Below are positions 44,869 through 53,153 of a DNA stretch of 64,000 nucleotides, one piece after another; the stretch's first letter is position 1, and every line of letters starts with the position of its first letter. Both the position numbers and the translations under genes were made by a program. The notes beneath the pieces are model-generated. The model was not told where the DNA came from. It saw only the letters and a program-made list of their open reading frames with translations, and ran no database searches. The DNA lies in assembly GCA_937625935.1 (NCBI GenBank), contig OW569392.1:124001-188000 (forward strand). Direction: 5' to 3'. This DNA is from Tetramitus jugosus (lineage: Eukaryota > Heterolobosea > Eutetramitea > Acrasida > Vahlkampfiidae).

Positions 44869-45854
44869 ATGACCAAGCGTGCCCTCACATGGTACGATAG
44901 CGATGAAAACAAGGACAATCCGATCAAGAGGAAGAGAAATAATGAAGGTGGTGAATCTGAAATTAGTTCTGCACTCTGTAGAGATGCCTGGTCGAGAATC
45001 ATTGAGTTTTGTAACACTCGAGAATGGTTACAGTTGAGTTACACTTGCAAAGGAATCAACCAATTCAAATTCCTTCGATTGTTCATGTTCAATAAGAAGA
45101 GAACACTCAAACATTCATTGAATGAGAAACAGATTGAGAACTGGTTTCAATTGGGAAGAGGAACGTTGTTTAATGTTGATTTTAACAGGAGTTTTTTTGT
45201 GGTGGATGGGCATTTTCAATACTTGGAGGGTATTTACGCACTCAATATGAGTTATTGTTGGGAAGTCACAGATAATATTCACTCACTTGATTGGCATTCA
45301 CACACTTGATATGAGAGGTTGGAACATCACAGACAGAGCAATTTCGCATTTGACTGGTATTCATACCCTTTCTTTGAGTTTTTGCGATAAGATCACAGAT
45401 GATGCATTCACTCATTTGACTGGTATTCACACACTCTATATGAGTGGTTGCCGGAATGTTACAGACAATGAATTTCGTAATGTAGCTGGCATTCATACAC
45501 TCAATCTGAGTTATTGTACTCAAGTCACAGACAATGCAATTTCTCATTTGAGTGGTGTTCACACCCTTTATTTGAGAAGTTGCCATCGAATCACAGATAA
45601 CGCGTTTCCCTATCTGACTGGTATTCACACTCGATATAAGCGGTCTGCGCAATATCACAGACCAAGCCTTTTCTAGTTTGGTTGGTATTCATACACTGCA
45701 TATGCATGGATGCAATCAAGAATGGATCACAGAGCGTGCGTTTGTTTATTTGAAGGGTATCCATACACTTGCTTGGTCAGAGAGAGATCGAGACCGTGCT
45801 TTCATCGAAAAAGTGGAAAGGTTGTTAAACATTTCAATTTCAGTTCAGAACTGA
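44869..45854 (+). pseudogene. F-box/LRR pseudogene with two frameshifts
   Basis: The first frame (44869-45309) has a nuclear-type basic start, an F-box-like segment (AWSRIIEFCNTREWLQLSYTC in part) and the beginning of a leucine-rich region. The LRR units of about 25 residues (pattern LTGIHTLxLSxCxxITDxAFxH) then continue in the second frame (to 45676) and in a third frame to the stop at 45852-45854. At each change two bases are missing from a predictable codon pair (near 45283 and near 45634). The parental gene would be an F-box/LRR protein of the FBXL type. A related remnant lies at 1-360. Both are next to tRNA/retroelement clusters. Confidence 0.8.
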
Positions 45855-45977
45855 ATGAGAGGTGAGGATTGCACCTCCAATTGTGGAGCATCCATCTATG
45901 ATAAATACTTGTTATTGTATTGTTGTGGGAGTACCGCGAAACGGAATGAGCCACAAAAAATTCAGCAGCAAAAAGTG

Positions 45978-46050
45978 TGGTCGTTGCAGGGATCGAACCT
46001 GCGACCAATGGCTTATTAGACCAACGCTCTACCGACTGAGCTAAACGACC
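45978..46050 (-). tRNA. tRNA-Ile (AAT)
   Basis: On the minus strand, acceptor ggtcgtt pairs with aacgacc. The D-arm is gctcagtcggtagagc, and the anticodon loop ctaataa gives anticodon AAT for ATT codons. The T-arm is gcaggttcgatccctgc, and the discriminator is A at 45978. The anticodon stem (ttggt/gccat) has a T-T at its outer pair and a G-T at the inner pair, a little weaker than usual. T residues downstream form a Pol III terminator. Retroelements R4 and R5 start about 40-55 bp upstream of its 5' end. Confidence 0.93.
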
Positions 46051-46089
46051 TTGGATATTCCTTTTTCTCGGAGTTCCCCCAAAACACTG

Positions 46090-46106
46090 AATTTTAACGC
46101 AGAAAA
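46090..46106. repeat. Left target-site duplication of R4
   Basis: The 17-bp string aattttaacgcagaaaa occurs here and at 46525-46541. It lies 39 bp upstream of the 5' end of tRNA-Ile. A-runs at both ends make the exact borders uncertain by a few bases. Confidence 0.8.
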
Positions 46107-46396
46107 TGGGTCTTCACAAAGACCAGAGAGTAGACATGTGGTTCGACAACCAACGATGGAGCAACGGCGCATTACTGGTCAATAAGCGGAGGAAAACTAG
46201 CAAGGAATACATGCTTGGCATGTTGGGTATTGAAACAAGGGCGCTGAAACAAGTGATCAAAGGACTGACGAAGAGTGGAATAGAGAAGAAGAAGGCAAGG
46301 GAGAAGGCCCAACAATTTGTCGATCATACAAAGAGGAGATGTGTGGAGGTGATGCGACGCCTCTTCACGAGTTCAAAGGAAATTGCTGGTTGCTAA
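46106..46396 (+). CDS. R4-encoded small basic protein
   Basis: This 96-residue ORF has a composition rich in Lys and Arg. It is predicted to be mostly helical (blocks DMWFDNQRWSNGALLVNKRR, SKEYMLGMLGIETRALKQVI and KKAREKAQQFVDHTKRRCVE). It is unrelated to the R1-R3 protein. A diverged homologue of its central part (VDIWLD, LLVGKAKQKMSKEFLLGM, GVEKEAVDQI) is encoded in the relic R6. Its stop codon lies inside the first hairpin of the element. A nucleic-acid-binding role is a guess from charge and context. Confidence 0.6.
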   Translation: MGLHKDQRVDMWFDNQRWSNGALLVNKRRKTSKEYMLGMLGIETRALKQVIKGLTKSGIEKKKAREKAQQFVDHTKRRCVEVMRRLFTSSKEIAGC

Positions 46397-46524
46397 TGCT
46401 CTACGAGCATTAGCAACTACTTGAATCAATAATGACGGCATACTGCCGTCACGAAACCGATACAGAGAATCAACAAAGAAGTAAAATGAGCAACCAATGG
46501 TTGTATTTAAAAAAAAAAAAAAAA
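46107..46524 (+). mobile_element. R4: short poly(A)-tailed retroelement upstream of tRNA-Ile
   Basis: This element of about 420 bp has one ORF (46106-46396), two strong hairpins and a poly(A) of about 17 bases at 46509-46526. Hairpin 1 has 13-bp perfect arms (gttgctaatgctc at 46389-46401, gagcattagcaac at 46405-46417). Hairpin 2 has 8-bp arms (46433-46440 and 46444-46451). Both have the loop tac. The end before the tail, atgagcaaccaatggttgta, resembles the ends of R1 and R2/R3. The TSD is aattttaacgcagaaaa on both sides. It inserted at the 5' edge of the older R5. Confidence 0.85.
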
Positions 46525-46541
46525 AATTTTAACGCAGAAAA
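46525..46541. repeat. Right target-site duplication of R4
   Basis: Second copy of aattttaacgcagaaaa, directly following the R4 poly(A) and directly preceding the R5 5' end (aacggaatcac). Confidence 0.8.
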
Positions 46542-47109
46542 AACGGAATCACATCTCTGGTGATTCAACAAAATTGGTGAAAGAGTACGGTAACAGCCGT
46601 TATGCAGTGTGGACCACTACACGGAAAGTCTCTGCACCAAGTGACAGAGAGGTCGTCATTACTGGCAACGGTAATGGTGTCTCTCAGTCATCTTTGGCAA
46701 GAAAGATAGGAGAGGAGTTCGGTAACTGGCTCCACCGAGTCCAAGTCATCAAGAGGAAATGCCAGCAACGCTTTGTTGCATGGGTGACGGTCAAGGGTGA
46801 CCGTATCTATCAGTTTGTTGAGTTCTTCAACAAAGAGAGGAGGACTGGCAACAGCACTGCTGCACCCAAGCGCAGTGTTGATTGCACAAGAAAGGTGGTC
46901 GTCCATGGTATGAAGAACATGTCAGTGGACGACATCAAGAAGCTACTGGGGCCTGAGAAGGTTGCCAGTGTGCTCAAGAAGCGTGACACTGCTTTCGTGG
47001 ACAAGTACCACATCATGTTAGACAATTGAGAGCAGGTAAACCTGCTCTCACACAAAAGACAAGTAAAAGTTCTGCAACGTGGTGCGTGAGCACCATTTGT
47101 TGTATTAAA
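46538..47109 (+). mobile_element. R5: internally deleted R1/R2 chimeric retroelement
   Basis: The 5' part (46541 to about 46997) is R1-type at nucleotide level. The 3' part (from about 46998) is the 3' untranslated end of R2/R3, including the hairpin gagagcagg/cctgctctc and gcgtgagcacca. Almost two thirds of the ORF and part of the 3' region are missing. Only four A residues remain of the tail (47107-47110). No downstream TSD was recognised, which fits an older, decayed copy. It lies downstream of R4 in the same orientation. Confidence 0.75.
46553..47029 (+). pseudogene. R5 ORF1-like remnant, start codon lost
   Basis: The position of the R1 ATG is ATC here (46553-46555). The frame then follows the R1 protein closely for about 145 codons (VKEYGNSRYAVWTT, KVVVHGMKNMSVDDIKKLL) to DTAFV, and jumps into R2-type 3' untranslated sequence, ending at a TGA at 47029. 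It would give at most an N-terminal fragment covering the two putative RNA-binding folds. Confidence 0.8.
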
Positions 47110-47163
47110 AGTCTTCTTTTTGGCTAGACACAAGAGACCCGATAGTTTTGGTTTTATTGTCAG

Positions 47164-47768
47164 GTGAGGAGTGGCACCTTGCATACTCTTTCAGTGATGC
47201 AGAGAGGTATTACACAAGTTGTTCCAAGGATCGATGGAGGGAAACGAATAAAGAGGCAACTCACGTTGTTAGGAAAAACAAAAAACAAAACACCAGGTCG
47301 ACATATGGTTAGACCTTTTAGTTGGAAAGGCCAAACAGAAAATGAGCAAAGAGTTCCTCCTAGGTATGATGGGTGTAGAGAAGGAAGCAGTGGATCAAAT
47401 AATGAGGGATGAGGAACACAACAATGAAGCCCTACCATTGTGAGAAGAAGTTAGTTCGAGCTAGGAGCAACAAACAAAGAGGGGAAGTTTTGCAGAAAGC
47501 ACAAAGAGTGGTCGACAGACTGAAGTTGATGAGACTAACTGCTAGGCAGGTTAACAGAGTGGTCAACATGTGTATCACATCGTCACCTACGCCTCGAAAT
47601 TTACTGATTGGACTAGTGTGGAAGGATAAGGTGATTGGTTGTGCTGGTACTCTTCACCATTGCACTCGTCTCAACAACATCGTTCCTCAACACGGCTGTT
47701 CAGAACATGACTTTGTTGCTTCTGGGTTACAACGATAATGACTCTCCGTGTCATCTGCTTCAAAAAAA
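47164..47768 (+). mobile_element. R6: decayed relative of R4
   Basis: Pieces of an R4-like protein can be read (VDIWLD then MSKEFLLGMMGVEKEAVDQI near 47298-47400), broken by frame changes. The following frame to 47738 is basic (KKLVRARSNKQRGEVLQKAQ) and ends shortly before a small hairpin (atgac...gtcat, about 47738-47756) and an A-run at 47762-47768. Orientation is the same as R4 and R5. I read it as the oldest layer of the tRNA-Ile pile. An alternative is a longer, fuller version of the R4 family. Confidence 0.5.
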
Positions 47769-47933
47769 CAGGATGTTTCGGGTGACGGATTGACCGATTT
47801 TTAGATAAAAAAACGACCCGTCAAAGTATTTACAGATGTTGGGAATGGCTTGGTGGACTAAAAATGTCTCTGGTGAATTTCTCTGCCCAATTCTTGTTCG
47901 GCGGCTGCCATAGATAACACCAACAAAAAACAT

Positions 47934-48737
47934 ATGACTGAATATCAACCACAACAGGACAGTGAATCGAACCACAGCATCGCTGAAGTATCCAAACATG
48001 ATCGTCGTCATTCATTCGCTGATGTTGACCTAACCACGGACATGATTCGAGACGATGGTGATGACCAACCAAAGAATGGTCAGGACAATACGATGGATCT
48101 AGACACAATGTCCGATGAGTTGACCACTGTTGTTGTTCAGATGCCAGCGCACCAGCAAGGTGTGTGGCATGCTATATGCTCATTCGACAAGCATCAAAGG
48201 CTCAATTTTGTACTGAATTGTGGTCTAATCATTGGTTCGGTGCTTGCCTTCTTGACTCGTATCACGACAGCCCTCGTCTTATTCATCAAATACAGAAAAG
48301 GATTAGAAGGAGTGCTGCCAATGATGTGTTCGGTTTTCCCGCTATTTACTTGTATTTTAGGACTATTGGGATGTTGTGCCATGGTGAGAAACAGTGTAAG
48401 CTTGATGAGGATACACTCGTACGGTCTCGGTGTTACCAGTGTTTACATGACTGTTACAAGCGTTATTTTGAGCATTGTCACATTCATGTTGGGTAGCTAT
48501 TTCGATTTTGTGGTGAACCTTGGAGCCTTTATGACCTATAGCTGGGGCTTCTTTACTCTGTGCTTTATGTCTAGTTATGTAGTGCGGAACATGAACCGCA
48601 AGATGGAATCCAGCAAAGAAACTTTGAAAATGAAGAACAAGAAGCAAGCTCACCACATGAAAAGCTCGTGGGCTAGGGACCATGATGGCTCAGCAAGCAG
48701 AATAGAACTTCGAATCTCCCCAGAGAGTGATGAGTAA
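47934..48737 (+). CDS. Four-transmembrane protein of unknown function
   Basis: This 267-residue protein has a polar, acidic N-terminal domain (about 1-85) and four hydrophobic segments near 97-120 (LNCGLIIGSVLAFLTRI), 131-151 (MMCSVFPLFTCILGLLGCCAM in part), 163-187 (GVTSVYMTVTSVILSIVTFML in part) and 195-215 (GAFMTYSWGFFTLCFMSSYVV in part). A basic C-terminal tail follows. Both ends should face the cytosol. It lacks the large Cys-containing loop (CCG) of tetraspanins, so that family is not supported. No other family was recognised. Confidence 0.7.
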   Translation: MTEYQPQQDSESNHSIAEVSKHDRRHSFADVDLTTDMIRDDGDDQPKNGQDNTMDLDTMSDELTTVVVQMPAHQQGVWHAICSFDKHQRLNFVLNCGLIIGSVLAFLTRITTALVLFIKYRKGLEGVLPMMCSVFPLFTCILGLLGCCAMVRNSVSLMRIHSYGLGVTSVYMTVTSVILSIVTFMLGSYFDFVVNLGAFMTYSWGFFTLCFMSSYVVRNMNRKMESSKETLKMKNKKQAHHMKSSWARDHDGSASRIELRISPESDE

Positions 48738-48774
48738 CTCAATAAATGATCCTTCTTATTCTTATTATAATTTA

Positions 48775-50568
48775 CTACTCTTCGCTGTGATTTTCTTGAA
48801 CATAAGTGGCTTCCTTCCCCTCAACGTGCTCTTCCGATGCTTGCTCTCCCTCTTCCTCTGCCTCTGCTTCCTCCTTCTTTTGTTGTTCTAGTTGTCTCTC
48901 GAATGCCTCTTGTGCAATATTGGCAATTCGTAACATTTGCTTAAACTCCTCATGAGCACCATTCGCACTGTAGATACCAATGACGCTCATGTTCACAGGA
49001 CGAGCAAATATTTTGGCAATCTTTCTTTTGCTCAGTGAGAAAATCACTGGAATTTTGTTATTAGTTGCAGATGAGATAATCTGTTCAACGATAGTGTTTA
49101 ATCCTCCAGGTGATACAATCTTCTCGATATTAGGGGCCATGATCACAGCAATCAACTTTTTAGAATTAATAGCTCTCTGTGTTTCTCTCAATCCAATCAC
49201 AAAACGTCTATTGGACTTGAATTTCTTTGGTTCATTCTTGTATAAACGAGATTGATATTCCTTGAGTTTGGTCAACATTTGTGTCACCACGCGATCAAGC
49301 TCTGGATCTAGAAATTGATTCACGTACTCTCTCACGACTGGTACATGACTAGGAACAGTTTGAATCTTGTGAAGTTGTGCTGGTAAAGCTTTAGCTGCAT
49401 AATGTTGATCATTGAGTGACTCTATTTTCTCTGAATCATCAGACATTGAGTTTTCATCTTCCTTCACACGTAATGTCTCATCAGAACCAAATTCTGCATT
49501 CTCTTGTTTCTCCAACAACCTTAATTCTTCTCCATTTTCCTTGCTTTGTTCATTCGCATCATTCTCAACCTCATCCGTATCATTTACTCTTTGATTTCTC
49601 TCCCGCAAAATAATTTTCTTGAGTTTGTTCGGTTTCTTATTTTCCTTGTCCTTTTTTTCATTGTCCGTCAGCGTATTTGCAGTACTACTACTACCCTTGA
49701 CTCCCGTTGCTGATTTTCTCTTTTTCTGTGAAGATGAATAATGATGATGATCATCGAGAGATGAAGAAGCAGCATTCGCATGATGACTCTTGCGTTTCTT
49801 TGGTTGTTCCTTGATCAAAACACTGCTCACACCTGTTCCAATCAGATCGGACAACCGAATAACACCCATCTTCTTCTTACTACTCTCATCAAACAGTGTC
49901 AATTTTTGATTATCACCTCGTTTTCCACTACCACTACTCGAAACAACAATTGTTCTCTGTGTTTTTGTTTGATTGTTGTTTGTTGTTGTTGTAACAGATG
50001 AAGGAGAGTGTGACAAGGATACTGACGGTGCATTGTTACTAGGATTCGCTGCTATTGACTTATCATTTCCAATTTTGTTATTATTTTCCGCTAATGTATT
50101 ACTCCGCGTCGCGGTTGTATTTTCGCGATTGTCTGATGCTTCGGTTTCCTTCTCTGGAGTAGTGACTTGTAACTGATTAGCTTGTAATAAAATATCGAGA
50201 TACGAGAGTGAATGCCGTTGTTGTTCAGTGTCATTGTTTGTGTTTGAAAAATCGTCGCCTTCGTGTTTGGATGAATTTTGTAATTTTTTCTTTCGTTTTC
50301 TCTTCTTCTTCTTCATCATGATGGGAGAAGCGGGTAGATTTTCACATTGTGTTGACGATGTCAATGACGACGACAATGGTGATGACTCATCATCTGGATT
50401 GTGATGATTGGTGGTGTTTATGTCATGTTGTTGTTGTTGTGAACTTTGAGTGATCGTGTTGTTGTTGTTGTTGCCGAATATGAAAGGTTTACTGTGGATA
50501 TTAAGTGTTGATGATGGTTTGGATTCTGGTGTTTGTTGTTGTTGTTGTTGTTGATCAGTTGTTGGCAT
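48775..50568 (-). CDS. SECIS-binding protein 2-like (L7Ae domain) protein
   Basis: The protein has 597 residues from the ATG at 50568; an upstream in-frame TTG exists but is not preferred. The first 330 residues are Gln/Ser/Asn/Lys-rich and disordered. A conserved C-terminal part (about 440-560) holds an L7Ae/L30e kink-turn RNA-binding domain with FVIGLRETQRAINSKKLIAV, IMAPNIEKIVSPGGLN, IPVIFSLSKRKIAKIF and VNMSVIGIYSANGAHEEF. This wording is that of SBP2/SECISBP2, which binds the SECIS element of selenoprotein mRNAs and recruits the Sec-specific elongation factor. The protein ends in a Glu-rich helix. Its presence suggests that selenocysteine is used in this organism; no selenoprotein was identified here. 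Confidence 0.85.
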   Translation of the reverse strand: MPTTDQQQQQQQTPESKPSSTLNIHSKPFIFGNNNNNTITQSSQQQQHDINTTNHHNPDDESSPLSSSLTSSTQCENLPASPIMMKKKKRKRKKKLQNSSKHEGDDFSNTNNDTEQQRHSLSYLDILLQANQLQVTTPEKETEASDNRENTTATRSNTLAENNNKIGNDKSIAANPSNNAPSVSLSHSPSSVTTTTNNNQTKTQRTIVVSSSGSGKRGDNQKLTLFDESSKKKMGVIRLSDLIGTGVSSVLIKEQPKKRKSHHANAASSSLDDHHHYSSSQKKRKSATGVKGSSSTANTLTDNEKKDKENKKPNKLKKIILRERNQRVNDTDEVENDANEQSKENGEELRLLEKQENAEFGSDETLRVKEDENSMSDDSEKIESLNDQHYAAKALPAQLHKIQTVPSHVPVVREYVNQFLDPELDRVVTQMLTKLKEYQSRLYKNEPKKFKSNRRFVIGLRETQRAINSKKLIAVIMAPNIEKIVSPGGLNTIVEQIISSATNNKIPVIFSLSKRKIAKIFARPVNMSVIGIYSANGAHEEFKQMLRIANIAQEAFERQLEQQKKEEAEAEEEGEQASEEHVEGKEATYVQENHSEE

Positions 50569-50719
50569 TGAAACTTTTTTGTTTTTGGAAAATTGAGCTG
50601 AACGGAGAAATAGTGTCAATGATTTTTGCTCTTGGGGAATTTGTCCTTGTTCGGCCCTTCAAGGAAAACAAACACAAAACACAAATTTTACTTCTGTTAG
50701 AGACACGAATCTTATCCAA

Positions 50720-51762
50720 ATGTCCACCACCAATAACAACAGTGAGAGTCATGTCTCATCATCACCACTGCATCTACATGTGCCTACCTCTTCTCCACCA
50801 AGACGTAAAATGTCAGCTTCCGCTCGCACATTGCTCCAATTGCCTGTATGTAGCAAAGTATTATTGCACATTGAATGATTCGTTTTTTATATATCCTTCT
50901 CCCGTGGATGATATTGTTTTTTTTTGTTGAAGACATGTCACTAACTATGACAACGTTGTGTTTTATCTGTATAGCAATTGACGAGAGCTGATGGTTTAGC
51001 AGAGTCAACAAACCTTAAAGTATCTCCCAGAGTTATGCTTCAACAGCATCAATTGCACAAGGTACAAGACTCACTCAAGGAACTACAGAAAACCACTCAT
51101 TGTATGTTCTCATTATTTTTCATTGTTAAATGGACTGCTTGTGTCGTCATCCAGAGTATAGAAACTGACGTTCGACTGTAGTTGGTGCACTGGAGTTGAG
51201 AGATCTCTTTTCAAAGTATATGGCCAGAGTCAGCGACAACAATGGCAAGATGAACAAGGATTTGTTTACTCAGTGCTGTCAAGAATTGCTTCAATTGGAT
51301 CAAGGTGATCCACTCATTGAACAATACTACAAGATATTCGACAGTGATGAAGATGGGTTCATTGACTTTAGAGAATTTGTGACCGGTGCCAGTATTCTGC
51401 TCAAGGGAACACCCAGTGAGAAAATTCACTTTGTCTTCTCCATTTATGACATGGACAAGAATGGAACCATTGAAAAATCAGAGATGCGACACTGTTTGCT
51501 CAGCATGTTTCACAAGGGAGTTCAAATGCTGCAAGATGTGAGCAAGGCACTGGGTTTACCAGCACAAGCAAACATGAGTAACCTGAGTCGCGAAGATATC
51601 ATCAAACAAGATTTGATTGACAAAATTGTGGACACTTGTTTCGCTCAGGCACATGGCAACGACGCCACAGATCAATCATCAATTACGGAGAAGGAATTTA
51701 CGGCATGGATATTGAGCAATGAGCACGTCATGAAGCTGTTGTCTCCTAGCATTCATGTGTGA
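50720..51762 (+). CDS. EF-hand calcium-binding protein (calcineurin B/NCS-like), three exons
   Basis: Exons are 50720-50845, 50975-51101 and 51182-51762, with introns of 129 and 80 bp (gtatgt...tatag; gtatgt...ctgtag). The joined frame encodes 277 residues. The N-terminal 80 residues are Ser/Pro/Gln-rich. The C-terminal part has at least two good EF-hand loops, DSDEDGFIDFREF near 137 and DMDKNGTIEKSEM near 174, in the arrangement seen in calcineurin B, CIB and NCS proteins (GTPSEKIHFVFSIYDMDKNG). It would act as a calcium sensor for an unidentified partner. No N-terminal myristoylation site is present. Confidence 0.85.
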
Positions 51763-52148
51763 GAAGCTTAACGGACAGTTTTTTTTCAAAGATCTTTGCC
51801 CCAATAGTTGGGTTGCGCAAAGAGTTGTAACAGTAGTGTCATACGTAGTGACAAAAAAGCTTTTTGGGCTCATTTTGATCACATTGAGCCAATATAAAAG
51901 AATATTGTATTTGTACGAAGAAACAACTTTGTGTAGCAGAGGAGCGATCAAACAGAGCGAGATCTTTCGATGTTGTGTCTTTTTCGCATGTGACGCGAAA
52001 TTGTTATTCTTGTGGGAAGATTCAACAATGAAATTGAAAGTTTCATTGAAGCGTCAGTCAACCAAAAGAAATTTTAAGCAACCAATACTAAAACAAAAAA
52101 ACAAAATCACTCAAAAACTTTCACACATACACGTCATAACACATTAGA
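51763..52148. promoter_or_regulatory. Intergenic region upstream of RACK1
   Basis: These 386 bp hold the RACK1 promoter. A tataaaa-like stretch lies near 51893. A short inverted repeat (caatgaaa at 52026-52033, tttcattg at 52041-52048) lies about 100 bp before the ATG, and an A-rich leader precedes the start. No gene is visible. Confidence 0.35.
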
Positions 52149-53087
52149 ATGTCACAAGACAAACTTATCTTCAAGGGCTTTTTGAAGGGCCACGATGGTT
52201 GGGTTACAAGCATTGCTACCACCAAGGCAAGTCCAAACATGATCGTTTCTGGATCCCGAGACAAGAAGTTGATCGTTTGGGAATTGACTGGTGAACAAGG
52301 AACCTACGGTTTCGCCAAGAAGGCTTTGACTGGTCACTCTCACTTTGTTTCTGATGTCACCATCTCATCTGACGGTCAATTTGCTTTGTCTGGATCTTGG
52401 GATAAGACCTTGAGACTCTGGGAATTGAGCACTGGTGTTGCTACCAGACAATTCAACGATCACGAAAAGGATGTTTTGTCCGTTGCTTTCTCCCAAGATA
52501 ACAGACAAATCATCTCTGGATCCCGCGACCAAACTATTAAGTTGTGGAACACTTTGGGTGAGTGCAAGTACACCATCAAGGACAACGGTCACAACGGATG
52601 GGTCTCCTGCGTTAGATTCTCCCCAGGTGGTGACAAGCCATTGATTGTCTCCGCTGGTTATGACAAGATCATCAAGGTCTGGGAATTGTCCACCTGCAAG
52701 TTGTTGGCTAACTTGGTTGGTCACAAGGGTTACATCAGCACTGTTACTGTCTCCCCTGACGGTTCTTTGTGCGCATCCGGTGGCAAGGACGGAACAGCAA
52801 TGTTGTGGGACTTGAACCAAGGTGTTCACTTGTATGACTTGGACACCAATGACCAAATCAATGCTTTGGTCTTCTCTCCAAACAGATACTGGTTGTGCGC
52901 TGCCACCAACCAATCCATCAAGATCTGGGACTTGAAGTCCAAGAAGGTTGTTGCTGAATTGTTGCCAGAAGCACAGAACGGTAAGAAGCCACAATGTATC
53001 TCTTTGGCATGGTCTGCTGACGGAAGCACTCTCTTCTCCGGATACACCGATAACCACATCCGTGTCTGGGGTGTCTACAGCTCTTAA
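52149..53087 (+). CDS. RACK1: RACK1, ribosome-associated WD40 scaffold
   Basis: This 312-residue, single-exon protein is made of seven WD40 repeats. The wording follows RACK1 closely: [96 protein letters not shown] and [19 protein letters not shown]1 binds the 40S head near the mRNA exit channel and links translation to kinase signalling. Length is typical (313-317). Codon use is very biased toward C/G-ending favoured codons (AAG, AAC, ATC, TTG), as in eL37, which marks strong expression. Confidence 0.97.
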   Translation: MSQDKLIFKGFLKGHDGWVTSIATTKASPNMIVSGSRDKKLIVWELTGEQGTYGFAKKALTGHSHFVSDVTISSDGQFALSGSWDKTLRLWELSTGVATRQFNDHEKDVLSVAFSQDNRQIISGSRDQTIKLWNTLGECKYTIKDNGHNGWVSCVRFSPGGDKPLIVSAGYDKIIKVWELSTCKLLANLVGHKGYISTVTVSPDGSLCASGGKDGTAMLWDLNQGVHLYDLDTNDQINALVFSPNRYWLCAATNQSIKIWDLKSKKVVAELLPEAQNGKKPQCISLAWSADGSTLFSGYTDNHIRVWGVYSS

Positions 53088-53153
53088 ATTTTTCTAATCA
53101 TAAGTAAAAGTGTGATGTTTCAATGCTATTCCCCTATTCATTTTCTCTACTGT

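Noticed and set aside
47934-48737. Tetraspanin assignment for the four-TM protein
   Set aside because: The large extracellular loop with CCG and paired cysteines is missing.
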